Positions 1-8,398 of a stretch of DNA of 28,028 bases are shown here, in pieces. Position numbers and translations under genes: made by a program. The DNA is taken from positions 3,325 to 31,352 of the IMG/VR virus record IMGVR_UViG_3300030118_002715. One strand, given 5' to 3'. Every line of letters begins with the position of its first letter. Within the stretch, counting starts at the first letter, position 1. Origin of the DNA: a virus. The notes under the pieces were generated by a model. It made no database searches, had not been told where the DNA came from, and saw only the letters and a program-made list of their open reading frames with translations.

Positions 1-53
1 GTTATTTCACGTATCAAAACTTTGGTATCTTGGATAAATGTAGAGGAAACAGC

Positions 54-149
54 CTAACGTGTCAAATGCCCTATCCAATGAGTGCAATCATCACACGGGT
101 CATCACACCAGTTAAAGTCTAGCCAATCTATGTCATCAATAAGTCGCAC
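54..149 (-). CDS. Possible 31-residue acidic peptide (doubtful)
   Basis: The minus strand is open from 176 to the TAG at 54-56. A GTG at 147-149 would give 31 residues rich in Asp and Trp, with a CX3CX2C cluster near the C-terminus. There is no convincing ribosome site and no ATG. The composition looks protein-like, but a reading frame this short can arise by chance. On the plus strand, frame 1 is open from base 1 to a TAA at 55-57, so this stretch might instead hold the tail of a rightward gene coming from outside the window. The rightward terminator at 171-198 fits that alternative. Confidence 0.15.
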   Translation of the reverse strand: MRLIDDIDWLDFNWCDDPCDDCTHWIGHLTR

Positions 150-170
150 GGGATAGAATCCAATACAACT

Positions 171-198
171 GAAGGGCTAATTAGTAGCCCTTCTTTTT
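171..198 (+). terminator. Rho-independent terminator reading rightward
   Basis: The arms GAAGGGCTA (171-179) and TAGCCCTTC (185-193) form a perfect 9-bp stem with a 5-nt loop, followed by TTTTT on the plus strand. The minus-strand 3' side has no T-run, so it would work mainly on rightward transcription. It overlaps the end of the leftward lysine-rich gene, which suggests a convergent rightward gene beyond the left edge of the window. Confidence 0.6.
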
Positions 199-324
199 AC
201 CCATAGTTTTCTTTTTCTTCTTTTTAGTCGTTTTCTTTTTAGTTGTTTTTGGTTTTGAATGATAAGGCATTGTTTGTTCTCCTAACATTGGTCTTTGTTT
301 AACATTTGTTTTAGTTTCAGCCAT
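181..324 (-). CDS. Small lysine-rich protein
   Basis: A 47-residue protein starts one base after the stop of the MuF-like gene (TAA G ATG) with a GAGG ribosome site about 6 nt upstream. A second ATG at 268-270 has a better site (AGGAG, 8 nt away) and would give 29 residues beginning MPYHSK. The C-terminal half is almost entirely Lys and Thr and ends MGKKKGY. I recall similar tiny basic proteins from marine phage structural clusters but know no function for them. Binding to packaged DNA or another acidic partner is only a guess from charge. It is the last gene of the leftward block seen here, and its end lies inside the 171-198 hairpin. Confidence 0.6.
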   Translation of the reverse strand: MAETKTNVKQRPMLGEQTMPYHSKPKTTKKKTTKKKKKKTMGKKKGY

Positions 325-325
325 C

Positions 326-1204
326 TTAGTCCTCCACTGGTATCCAGAAGTGTCTACAACGATGTCCGCCTCTCACAACGAATGGATCGCCTGAACGTTT
401 TCCTGACCAACTCTCACTTGACCATAGATTTCTTGCTTCTGCTTCTGTAAATGTTTTACCTTGATTACGGATACAAAAATCTCTGCTTTCTGAGATTATA
501 GATCCTGCGTATCTAAACTTATTCAGACCTGCTTGTCTGGCACGATGTTTAACAAATACTCCATCAAAGTCCATTACTGTGTCGTGCATTTCGGCACTCA
601 TCTTTTTACTTAAACTTGTGCCTACATTGACACCTGCGAACTTGTTTTTAAGTCGTCCTAATATCAATGCAATTTCTTCTTCATTTCTATCTGCGGCGTT
701 TCTTAGTTTTCTTAATCTGTTTTGTAATCTTGTAATCTCAATATCATCAACTGTAATCATAAGACCTGATATTGCGTGTCTGGTGTTTGTAGCAATATCT
801 TGAACGGCAAGACCTGCTAATGCACCTACTACAATACTTGAATTTACTGTTTCTTTATTCTGCTTTACAGTTTCATCTAATCTTGCATATGATTGTGCTT
901 TTAGTTCTGCAACTATTCTGTTATCAACAGGAGTAACACCATCACCTGTCATTTCGGCAGTATCACGTGCTAGTGTATCAAAATCGTCTATATACGCTCT
1001 CACACGCTCCTGAACGAGGTTACGGTAGTCTTCTGTGATAGGGACACGTAACTCTAATAGTTCGTCAATCGTCTTTGTTTCTAGTATTCTTTTGGCAACT
1101 TTATTCTCAAGTGTCTTTTCAGAACTCTCCATAAACTCGTCAAAGTTATCTAAAATCGAGTCGATTAAATCACTATGTTGTTGTATCTGTTCCTGTGTCG
1201 CCAT
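326..1204 (-). CDS. MuF-like minor head protein
   Basis: A 292-residue protein. The last 65 residues carry the pattern of the phage Mu gpF / SPP1 gp7 head morphogenesis family: a Ser-Arg-Asp-Phe-Cys segment, then Gly-Lys-Thr-Phe, then a terminal GGHRCRHFWIPV with Cys and His in the family's C-terminal CRH arrangement. The first 200 residues are mostly helical and charged. Proteins of this family bind the portal and act in head assembly or DNA delivery. The start overlaps the portal gene by 32 nt and has GGAG 9 nt upstream, which supports translational coupling with portal. In most tailed phages this gene is followed by scaffold and capsid genes; here those lie about 25 kb away. Confidence 0.75.
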   Translation of the reverse strand: MATQEQIQQHSDLIDSILDNFDEFMESSEKTLENKVAKRILETKTIDELLELRVPITEDYRNLVQERVRAYIDDFDTLARDTAEMTGDGVTPVDNRIVAELKAQSYARLDETVKQNKETVNSSIVVGALAGLAVQDIATNTRHAISGLMITVDDIEITRLQNRLRKLRNAADRNEEEIALILGRLKNKFAGVNVGTSLSKKMSAEMHDTVMDFDGVFVKHRARQAGLNKFRYAGSIISESRDFCIRNQGKTFTEAEARNLWSSESWSGKRSGDPFVVRGGHRCRHFWIPVED

Positions 1205-2588
1205 CTAAGTTTGCTCCGAACTCTGGTGCTTGTGAACCATTCTCAATCTCTTTGATAATAGTATCCATCATTTCTTCATCTTCTATTGTGATACGTGCAA
1301 TCTGTTTTGCAATCTCTGTAGAGTATTGATTGCTTGATACAGGTGCCGCACTTGCTTTCATTAAGAAGTCTAGTTCGGTGTATGTATCAGTCATATCAAA
1401 GTTATCTGGATAATCAATAACACCATCAAAGTGTGCATCACCATCATAAAAATGGACAAAATGGTGCCAGATTTGTTCTTCTGCAATCTCTAGATTATCG
1501 GCTATCTGTGCTAGTTTAACGTTCAATAACTCACGTTCTATCTTTAAAGAAACACCTGATGCTGTTGCTTTTGATGTTGAACGCATTGAACTTAAGTTAG
1601 CCATTCTGTCAATCATTGCAGTTTTTGTTTTGATTGATTCTAAAATACTGCTAATTGATTGTGAACTTGGCTGTAGAAGATACGGCTTTAATGCTGGATC
1701 CATATCTTGGTTCTCAATAGTAATAACTGCACCTGCACCGCCTTGTAAATCTACACCTTCTGTAGCAACGATACTTGGATGATTTGCAATACGCAATACT
1801 TGTTCAAGTTCCGAAAGTTCATTGTATATTGATTTCTGAACGTCTGCCACGTCAGCAACTTGTGATATACCTATTCCTCTTTCGTGTGAACGTTGACTAT
1901 ACAAGAATGTTGCAGGAATATGACCCATTGTATTTTCATATTGTTCCATCAAATACATTTCTGAGTTTTCTTCATCTACTTCATAAACTGAAACAGTTTC
2001 GTTTGTCCATACTCTGTAGATACATTTTTCATCATCTTCAAACTCTTTTAGTTTTAGATAGTCAATCATATAACGACCATTTGCCATTCTAGAAAAATGC
2101 CAATCAATAATATTTTCTGGAGTGATAACTGAAAGATAAGGTCTGATGCCTTGTGATAATTCTTCTGCTAGAGTAGAAGCCTCACTTGCAGGTTTATCTA
2201 ACATCAACAGCACGTGACCATAGATATTTGCTAGTGTAGTTGCTTCACGCATTACAGCATCAAATGAACGACCTTCTAAATCAGCGTCCTTTAAGAAGGG
2301 TTCTAATGCCGGGTTATCTGCTAAAATACCGAACTCTCTTTGAGGTGTATCTCGCCAGATGAATGATGTATATGTGTCAACCACTGAACGACAATGATTG
2401 TCTAGTGGTGTGTTCATAATACGTTTGCCGTATTCATTATATCCATCATCTTCTTCTTGTAAATATTTTCTTAGGTATTGGCCTTGTTGGTAATCTTGCC
2501 CGCCATAGTAACTATCGTAATAGTATCTCCAACGGTAAATATGCTTTTTATACATATTATGCTTTTTTATAATGTTATCATAATCCAT
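1173..2588 (-). CDS. Portal protein
   Basis: A 471-residue protein, in the usual size range for siphovirus portals. It lies directly after the large terminase and before a MuF-like gene, the normal portal position. Sequence traits agree: an N-terminal Tyr-rich helical stretch, a region around residues 55-75 of type NTPLDNHCRSVVDTYTSFIW, a central mixed alpha/beta part, and near residues 330-380 a helical segment with ASGVSLKIER, typical of the portal stem and crown side. It would form the dodecameric ring at one capsid vertex through which the terminase drives DNA. AAGGA lies about 8 nt before the ATG. Assigned from context and overall resemblance, not from a single catalytic motif. Confidence 0.85.
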   Translation of the reverse strand: MDYDNIIKKHNMYKKHIYRWRYYYDSYYGGQDYQQGQYLRKYLQEEDDGYNEYGKRIMNTPLDNHCRSVVDTYTSFIWRDTPQREFGILADNPALEPFLKDADLEGRSFDAVMREATTLANIYGHVLLMLDKPASEASTLAEELSQGIRPYLSVITPENIIDWHFSRMANGRYMIDYLKLKEFEDDEKCIYRVWTNETVSVYEVDEENSEMYLMEQYENTMGHIPATFLYSQRSHERGIGISQVADVADVQKSIYNELSELEQVLRIANHPSIVATEGVDLQGGAGAVITIENQDMDPALKPYLLQPSSQSISSILESIKTKTAMIDRMANLSSMRSTSKATASGVSLKIERELLNVKLAQIADNLEIAEEQIWHHFVHFYDGDAHFDGVIDYPDNFDMTDTYTELDFLMKASAAPVSSNQYSTEIAKQIARITIEDEEMMDTIIKEIENGSQAPEFGANLDGDTGTDTTT

Positions 2589-2600
2589 AGTGCTGTTCCT

Positions 2601-3830
2601 TTACATATGCGTAAATCGTTTTGGTTTATTGATTGCTCTCACTGGTTTAGTAATTGGCGCAATGTGAGCCACAAGATAACCAAGTGCATCATTCTGGTGG
2701 TCAAAGCCACCGTCTTTATCAGGGATTGAAGTCCCTTCTTTATAAACTTGACGCTCAAGACAACGAATAGAATTCACACAATTTGGGTCTATTGAAAATC
2801 TTATTGTTCCATCTGCACTTTCCATAAGACTATTTACTGCATTTATTCTATCTCTTACTGCATCGTGTTTTCTTTTTGTTTCTACTTTAAAATATTGTTG
2901 TAGAATTGTAATATCTGTTTTACCTGATGCTGAGGTTTTACGCTGATTGCCTGCAGGATCCGGGGTGCATATTACTTTTGTTTTATCATAACGGTTCATA
3001 ATCTCTTGACATAGTTCTTCTGTATTAGAACCGTATATTGAAATTTCATCAAACTGATGTAATTTACCATTTACTATTTGACACACACTTGCTGACATTG
3101 GGTCAATGTTAAAATCGATTCCTATCCATATAGGTGCATCTTTAATAAATTCTTGTTTTGCTACGTGCTTCTTTCTATCAAAGTTGTAATAAATCTGTCC
3201 TGTAAAATTTATAAAACTTGCCAAATATTCTTGTTCAAATTGTCTTTTGTCCATATCTGCTTTTGCACGTTCTATTTCATCTTTAGGTATTTGTCCGCCA
3301 TCTATTGAACGAAACTGAAATGAAGCCCAATCTTTATCATCTGTTTGTCCTAAATCATAAAGGTCTTTAAAATGATTAAAGCCTTTTGGTGTTCCACAGA
3401 ATAATGCGTGACCAGGTGGTGTTTGTGCTGATAATGTTGGTCTCAATACTGCTTCCCACGCCTCTCTTTTCATATCTGCAAACTCGTCTAAAACTAGAAA
3501 GTCAACTCCTGACCCACGTAAGGTATCATATCTATCACTCCCTTTTAAGGAAATTTTGGAACCATTGACTAAACGAATACTTAATTCGTTCTGATTTATT
3601 TTATCTGCCCATCCTAGTTTTGTCATCTTACTTTGTAAATCTTCCCATACAATATTTTTAGCCTGAGAGTATGTTGGTGCAACATACCAGATATTACGTC
3701 CTGGATATCTTGCGAACCTAGCCAACTCTCTGATAGCAAAGAATGTTTTACCACATCTTCTTCCTGCTACAAACACTCTAAAACGTGCATCTGAATTAGC
3801 AACTGCCTTTTGTGCTTTATTCAGTGGCAT
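2601..3830 (-). CDS. terL: Terminase large subunit
   Basis: A 409-residue packaging motor with all family landmarks: Walker A GRRCGKT (residues 23-29), Walker B LVLDE (112-116), coupling motif GTPKG (146-150), and a C-terminal RNase H-like nuclease with acidic residues in GIDFNIDP (near 239), DPAGN (291) and DHQNDALGY (377-381). It cuts concatemeric DNA and pumps it into the prohead through the portal encoded next to it. The ATG lies inside the end of the small subunit gene with a 14-nt overlap, so the two are probably coupled in translation. The length is somewhat short but all motifs are intact. Confidence 0.96.
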   Translation of the reverse strand: MPLNKAQKAVANSDARFRVFVAGRRCGKTFFAIRELARFARYPGRNIWYVAPTYSQAKNIVWEDLQSKMTKLGWADKINQNELSIRLVNGSKISLKGSDRYDTLRGSGVDFLVLDEFADMKREAWEAVLRPTLSAQTPPGHALFCGTPKGFNHFKDLYDLGQTDDKDWASFQFRSIDGGQIPKDEIERAKADMDKRQFEQEYLASFINFTGQIYYNFDRKKHVAKQEFIKDAPIWIGIDFNIDPMSASVCQIVNGKLHQFDEISIYGSNTEELCQEIMNRYDKTKVICTPDPAGNQRKTSASGKTDITILQQYFKVETKRKHDAVRDRINAVNSLMESADGTIRFSIDPNCVNSIRCLERQVYKEGTSIPDKDGGFDHQNDALGYLVAHIAPITKPVRAINKPKRFTHM

Positions 3831-4143
3831 CGTCTGACCAAGGGAGTATTTTATCTGCTTCTGCTACAGGCGTTTCACTTTGTCCTAACATAGACTTACC
3901 TAAAAAGATAAGAAGTGCTGGATTTCCTTGCATTGCTACTTCTATTTGTTTTCTTCTTAGACGCATTTTGCCTTCTGCTTTCCCTTTGTCTATTATACCC
4001 GCATATCTGCGTTTTAACGTGTCTTCACTGACACCTATGATATCTACCATCTCTTTCATAGTGCAATGAATCTGTGCTAGTTTATACAATAGGTCTTCGT
4101 CTATCTCTTTGACGGGACGACCCATCTTCTTTTCTTTTGCCAT
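3817..4143 (-). CDS. terS: Terminase small subunit
   Basis: A 108-residue protein with a basic N-terminus (MAKEKKMGRPVKE), a helix-turn-helix-like region at about residues 20-52 (KLAQIHCTMKEMVDIIGVSE) and a C-terminal LLIFLGKSMLGQ, a signature often seen in small terminase-like phage proteins. It would recognise the packaging site and hand DNA to the large subunit, whose gene overlaps its end by 14 nt. GGGAG sits about 6 nt before the ATG. Confidence comes from the motif together with immediate linkage to terL. Confidence 0.85.
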   Translation of the reverse strand: MAKEKKMGRPVKEIDEDLLYKLAQIHCTMKEMVDIIGVSEDTLKRRYAGIIDKGKAEGKMRLRRKQIEVAMQGNPALLIFLGKSMLGQSETPVAEADKILPWSDDATE

Positions 4144-4167
4144 CGTTGTCTCCCATTTTACCGTTGG

Positions 4168-4410
4168 TTACGTAAATAGTCCTGCTAAAACAGTGCCTAT
4201 CGTAGATGCAACAATGAGAATTAAGATACCCCATATTCTCATATCAATCTTATCTACTTTTTTTTCGACTCTACGAACATCCTGTTGCAAATGAACGAGG
4301 TGATTGTCACGTATCATCTCAATATCTTTTTTAATTATTTTAATTTCTATATCTTGTTCAATCTGGCTTTTACCAATGACTTTTGCTTGTTCAACTGCTT
4401 GTGATTTCAT
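4168..4410 (-). CDS. Holin-like / XhlA-type membrane protein
   Basis: An 80-residue protein: a charged helical N-terminal region with heptad character (about residues 20-55, ending VRRVEKKVDKIDMRI) followed by one hydrophobic segment (about 57-79, WGILILIVASTIGTVLAGLF) at the C-terminus. This resembles the XhlA / haemolysin family and similar small phage lysis-associated proteins. I chose the ATG at 4408-4410 because GGAG lies 6 nt upstream; an earlier ATG at 4422 overlaps the fibre gene stop and has no ribosome site. No endolysin or second holin is visible nearby, so a lysis role is inferred. It could equally be a membrane-anchored accessory protein. Confidence 0.6.
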   Translation of the reverse strand: MKSQAVEQAKVIGKSQIEQDIEIKIIKKDIEMIRDNHLVHLQQDVRRVEKKVDKIDMRIWGILILIVASTIGTVLAGLFT

Positions 4411-4421
4411 TGATTTCTCCA

Positions 4422-7400
4422 TTAAGAACTACTGATATCTGATCCTAATGCAATACGTTTCCACGAACTGCCATTATATACACCAATACAAGGATTGCCT
4501 GAATCACCATCTGTGATATAAGCAATACCGCCGGTTCCTACTATTCCGAACCCTGCGATTGTATTTGCTGTTGCTGTGTTTAAGTTTGTTAAGTTTAGTC
4601 CATTATTAAATGTAGCAATACCATTTATTGTAACTGTATCATTACTATCTGAACCTAATGTATTATTACCATCTACTGTTAGATTGTTGTTTACTTTTAG
4701 ATTATCATTGATTGTAACGTCACCTGTGCTATTTGATATTGCACCTTGTTGATTTAAAGTTCCGGTAATTTTTACATCATCATTGATGTTCAAATCACCA
4801 CCTGTGTATATTTCTGCATCACCTTCTGCGTGTAGTGTAATACTACCACCTTGTGCAATGATACTTGATGAACGTGTTGTGGCTCCATTTGCAATCGATT
4901 CAATAGCAACTTTATGCCCCATTGCTGAGGTTGTTTGGGCTTGTGTAGTCTCAAACTTAAGCATAGCACCTGCTGTGCCTGGTAGAGTGCCATCACTTTC
5001 ATTTGCCGCTATAGATTGTAGAACAAATGTTCTTTTACCACTTGCTACTGCACTTGGTGAACTTGGTGTTCCGCCTACAATCTCTGTTCCAAATGTAGGA
5101 TTAGAGAAGCCTGATAATGCTGGTTTGTTTGCACCACCAACAAACTCTTTAATAAGAACTGCACCCCACTTAGTATCATCTGCTTGAACTTTAAGTCCGT
5201 GAATAGCATAGTTATTTGATGTAATAGTTTGGTCGCCTATTGTTGTTAAGTTTGAATTTGCACCTGTTGCCTTGAATGTGTCTGCTACAGTTACATCTCC
5301 ACCATCGTTTGTAATAGAACCTGTAACAATTAAGTCATCATCAATCTTTAAGGTATCGCTTGTTGTGATAGTTGTGCCTTGAATGTCAATAGTTTTGTTT
5401 ACGTGTGAACTTTCTGTAGCGCCTGCTTCTTCACCATTCTCTGTTGTTCCAATACGAATCTTAGTTCCAAGTCCTGTAGTAGAATGATTCTCTGTTGCGA
5501 TTGCTGAAATCTCTGCTGAGCCTGTTAGCCATTCAGCACCTGTTTTGTAACCTGAATATGGGTTAAATGATAGAACACCAAACTCATCACCTGAATCTAA
5601 GTAATCATCGTTAGATCCGTCTTTACGACCTGCTGACATAACCATAATCGCTCTTGGCGAGAAGTTAAACTGTGATCCTATACCAAAATCGTGTGCACCT
5701 CTGTTTCTTACGTGAACACCTGCCCAACCATCTTCTTGTCCTACACCCATAATACTTGTAGGCATATTTGATCCTGCGCCATATGGGTTGAATGCTTGAA
5801 GTGTAAAGCCATCATCTACTTTAATAATACCAGAAACATCTAGGTCTTGTGACATTGTAACTTGACCTGTCAATGCTAGTGTGCTTTCACCTTCTACTGC
5901 CGAGATTGCTCTTGCACTTGTATGATAAAGATTTGAACTACCTTCACTTACTGTATCTGTATCACCCTGTGTATATGTTAAAACACCTGTTGAGTTATTA
6001 TATGATAACTGTGTAGAGTTTTCTGAGATAGCCGCTCTTGCTCTTGCATCCGTAAAATAAAGGTTCGATGAACCTTCTGTTATTTCGTCTGTATTGTCTT
6101 TTGTAGCAATCTGTGTAGCAATATAAGCCTTTACTGATTGCTGTGATGGAACTTTAGTAGCAGAGTCACTTGCAAAATTATCTTCATCTAATATTGCGTT
6201 GTTTACTCTTGCGTCTGCTCTTGCATCTGTGTAATAAAGATTGCTTGAGCCTTCTGCTACTGTATCTGTATTTCCTTGTGTATAAGTTAAAGCACCTGTT
6301 GAACTATTGTATGCTAAACTACCACTTGCTGAAATACTTGCCCTTGCTCTTGCTGTTGTAAAATATTGATTGCTTGAACCTTCAGATAAGTTGTCTGTAT
6401 CTTTTGTTCCAAGTCTTGTATCAAATCTTGCGTCTGTGTAATATAAATTTGTGCCTTCACTTAAATCTGATGTAGATTTGTTTCCAAAGGCAGTATTGAA
6501 TCTTGCGTCGGTATAATATAAATTAGAAGAACCTTCGCTAATATTATCTGTATCTTTTGTTGCTAATCGTGTATCAAATGTAGAATTAAAATCTGCTGTT
6601 GCTAATTTTGTAGCAATAGAGTTTGTTACTGTTGTTGAGAAGTTTGCATCATCACCTAGTGCCGCCGCTAGTTCATTTAGTGTATCTAAGGCGCCTGGTG
6701 CTGAATCTACTAATGCATCAACTTTTAATTGTGCCCTTGCGTCTGCACGTGCATCTGTGTAATATAAATTACTTGAACCTTCGCTTAATGAATCTGTATC
6801 GTGATTTGCAATACTTGAAACAGTTCCTGTTAGAGTGCCTGTAATACCTGTTGGTGTAATTTGTTGATTGTTACCGTCTAGTGTTCCTACAACTAAATTA
6901 CTTGTGTTTGCAATAACTTTACCTGTTCCGTTTGTTTTTAATGTTAAGTCGCCGTTTGAACTATCTTGGTGAATTTGACCTGATGTTAAATCTAAGTCTC
7001 CCATTTCAATTTTTGAAACAACATCTAGAGTTCCACGAACATTTATAGTTCCGTTATTTGTAGATGGGCCTAAATTGACTGTGTTATCTTGTATTGTAGT
7101 TGTTTGTCCACTTGATAACATAGTAATTGTGCCGCCTGCTTGAACGTTTAAGTTTTCACCTGCGTCTGTAGTAATATCAATTTGACCTGTTTGACTTGAA
7201 AGAATCTTTTGTCCGTTGATAAAAAGAGATCCTGGGCCAACATAAACATCACGCCACATACTTGTAGTTGAACCTAAATCATATGTCACGTTTGCTGAAG
7301 GAACGATATGACCAGAAACTGTTTCTAGTGCAGTCATTACTCTTGCATCTGTGAAATATTGATTTGTAGAACCCTCACTGAGATTATCAGTAGTATTATT

Positions 7401-7646
7401 ACTAAAATCATCCTCCACTGCGGAGATAGTAATGTTCCCATTACCATCATCAGTGAGGGTTACATTATCACCACCTGTGACTGATTTCAACGTGGTGATA
7501 CCGCCTGTGCTGGACTGTATTAGACTTGTTCCCGTGCCACCTGAGTTCACTTGGGTGTCTGCCGCCGCACTGGCTATTTGAACTTGATAAACTGCTTCTT
7601 GAACAGTAACCGTTTGTGTTGTATCTGATATTGTAACTTGTGTCAT
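4422..7646 (-). CDS. Tail fibre protein with eight TDAR repeats
   Basis: A 1074-residue fibre. Between about residues 80 and 580 there are eight imperfect copies of a module of the form TD-x-x-SEGSSNLYYTDAR, spaced at varying intervals. Near residues 120-145 there is a TYDLGSTTSMWRDVYVG segment, found in fibre and virion proteins of T4-like and pelagic phages. The rest is Gly/Thr/Asn-rich with beta-helix-like stretches. The C-terminus (TGGIAYITDGDSGNPCIGVY then WKRIALG) resembles the end of the 225-residue protein at 11720-12397. Its TAATG overlap with the preceding gene suggests coupling. It is likely a trimeric receptor-binding or side fibre; no intramolecular chaperone motif is evident. 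Host range may depend on residues beyond 580. Confidence 0.8.
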   Translation of the reverse strand: MTQVTISDTTQTVTVQEAVYQVQIASAAADTQVNSGGTGTSLIQSSTGGITTLKSVTGGDNVTLTDDGNGNITISAVEDDFSNNTTDNLSEGSTNQYFTDARVMTALETVSGHIVPSANVTYDLGSTTSMWRDVYVGPGSLFINGQKILSSQTGQIDITTDAGENLNVQAGGTITMLSSGQTTTIQDNTVNLGPSTNNGTINVRGTLDVVSKIEMGDLDLTSGQIHQDSSNGDLTLKTNGTGKVIANTSNLVVGTLDGNNQQITPTGITGTLTGTVSSIANHDTDSLSEGSSNLYYTDARADARAQLKVDALVDSAPGALDTLNELAAALGDDANFSTTVTNSIATKLATADFNSTFDTRLATKDTDNISEGSSNLYYTDARFNTAFGNKSTSDLSEGTNLYYTDARFDTRLGTKDTDNLSEGSSNQYFTTARARASISASGSLAYNSSTGALTYTQGNTDTVAEGSSNLYYTDARADARVNNAILDEDNFASDSATKVPSQQSVKAYIATQIATKDNTDEITEGSSNLYFTDARARAAISENSTQLSYNNSTGVLTYTQGDTDTVSEGSSNLYHTSARAISAVEGESTLALTGQVTMSQDLDVSGIIKVDDGFTLQAFNPYGAGSNMPTSIMGVGQEDGWAGVHVRNRGAHDFGIGSQFNFSPRAIMVMSAGRKDGSNDDYLDSGDEFGVLSFNPYSGYKTGAEWLTGSAEISAIATENHSTTGLGTKIRIGTTENGEEAGATESSHVNKTIDIQGTTITTSDTLKIDDDLIVTGSITNDGGDVTVADTFKATGANSNLTTIGDQTITSNNYAIHGLKVQADDTKWGAVLIKEFVGGANKPALSGFSNPTFGTEIVGGTPSSPSAVASGKRTFVLQSIAANESDGTLPGTAGAMLKFETTQAQTTSAMGHKVAIESIANGATTRSSSIIAQGGSITLHAEGDAEIYTGGDLNINDDVKITGTLNQQGAISNSTGDVTINDNLKVNNNLTVDGNNTLGSDSNDTVTINGIATFNNGLNLTNLNTATANTIAGFGIVGTGGIAYITDGDSGNPCIGVYNGSSWKRIALGSDISSS

Positions 7647-7981
7647 TATCTGGTCACCTCCGGTGTTGTATCTGCAACACCTTCTAATAGTCTAACTACT
7701 GAGCCAGATGCTTTCACCCACTCAACATCATAAACAAATTTACCATTACCCATAGCCGCTGTTTGCGTTGAGGTTAATGTCCAAGCAACTATACCTGATG
7801 CACCATTTGTTGCTGAATCAAAGGTAAAGGTTGCTTGAATATCTGTAGATGAATGTAGTTTTCTTACTTGACCACGAAATGTATCACCCGAAACGTTTAT
7901 GACTGCATTTGAGTCGTCTTTAAGTGTGAGTGTTTTGGCAAAGTCTGCACCTTGCTGAATCGTTATATCGTGAATTGCCAT
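7646..7981 (-). CDS. Small virion protein, probable fibre adaptor
   Basis: A 111-residue beta-rich protein. The opening MAIHDITIQQGADFAKTLTL, followed by a Lys-Asp-Asp turn and later FRGQVRK, is a pattern I know from phage proteins preceding tail fibres and from BppU-like N-terminal domains, where it mediates attachment to the tail. It ends in a TAATG overlap with the long fibre gene, consistent with the two products acting together. It is the first gene of the left structural block and lies 37 nt after the AAGCATAAATA motif at 8018-8028. Ribosome site GGAG about 8 nt upstream. Function inferred from position and fold type. Confidence 0.6.
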   Translation of the reverse strand: MAIHDITIQQGADFAKTLTLKDDSNAVINVSGDTFRGQVRKLHSSTDIQATFTFDSATNGASGIVAWTLTSTQTAAMGNGKFVYDVEWVKASGSVVRLLEGVADTTPEVTR

Positions 7982-8011
7982 TGAATTCTCCAGAGATTTA
8001 TTTTTAGCGCC

Positions 8012-8043
8012 TATCTGTATTTATGCTTATTTAAATACAGATA
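8012..8043. repeat. 12-bp perfect palindrome with embedded promoter-like motif
   Basis: TATCTGTATTTA (8012-8023) and TAAATACAGATA (8032-8043) are perfect inverted repeats with an 8-nt loop, between the coiled-coil gene and the fibre adaptor gene. There is no T-run on either side, so it is not a standard terminator. The AAGCATAAATA motif lies across the left arm and loop. It could be an operator over a late promoter, or an RNA hairpin separating the cassette from the structural block. Confidence 0.7.
8018..8028 (-). promoter_or_regulatory. Candidate late promoter motif (left structural block)
   Basis: Reads AAGCATAAATA on the minus strand, 37 nt before the fibre adaptor ATG. Identical 11-mers occur at 10508-10518 and 26538-26548, also in minus orientation and in or bordering gene gaps. 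It resembles the T4 late promoter TATAAATA in its AT-rich core. The role as a late promoter is inferred from position and repetition. Confidence 0.5.
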
Positions 8044-8067
8044 AATCGCAAAATATTTCTAGAGAAG

Positions 8068-8259
8068 TTAAGTTCTATGTTTTAAGGTTAGAAGTTCTAA
8101 AATAACACTTTCTAGTGTCTTAATATATTGATTTCTACGTTCTAATTGTTCATTTACACTGTCATAGTGTTGTTCATTTGGTGTCAGTGAGTGATATTCT
8201 TCACCGGCTTTTTCTGCACGAACACGTGCATTTTCTACTGCTTGTTCTAGTTTATTCAT
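8068..8259 (-). CDS. Small coiled-coil protein of unknown function
   Basis: 63 residues, almost wholly helical and charged, with regularly spaced Leu/Val (KLEQAVENARVRAEKAG at the start, LESVILELLTLK at the end), suggesting an oligomerising coiled coil. AAAGGAG lies 6-7 nt before the ATG. It is the last gene of the four-gene cassette expressed from the promoter at 9372-9400 and precedes the palindrome at 8012-8043. I recognise no family. Its small size and position next to an endonuclease gene suggest an accessory or regulatory product, but the sequence does not show which. Confidence 0.6.
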   Translation of the reverse strand: MNKLEQAVENARVRAEKAGEEYHSLTPNEQHYDSVNEQLERRNQYIKTLESVILELLTLKHRT

Positions 8260-8269
8260 AATTTCTCCT

Positions 8270-8398
8270 TTAAATCGTGAATGCTTTGTAAATCAAAGCA
8301 ATGTCAATCACAATAATATTCCAAAAAATCAATGCAAATACTGAGTTTCTTAATTTTTTGTATCTTAAATCTAGGTCTGAATCTGTGTTTATTTTCAT
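8270..8398 (-). CDS. Single-pass membrane peptide, unknown function
   Basis: 42 residues: a charged start (MKINTDSDLDLRYKKLRNS) followed by a hydrophobic helix (about residues 20-38, FALIFWNIIVIDIALIY) and a short tail. The ATG at 8396-8398 overlaps the TGA of the HNH gene (ATGA) and has AAGG 7 nt upstream, which fixes this start over a longer open frame that runs inside the HNH gene. Likely inserted in the host inner membrane. Phages carry such peptides as superinfection-exclusion or lysis-accessory factors, but nothing here identifies one. Confidence 0.55.
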   Translation of the reverse strand: MKINTDSDLDLRYKKLRNSVFALIFWNIIVIDIALIYKAFTI

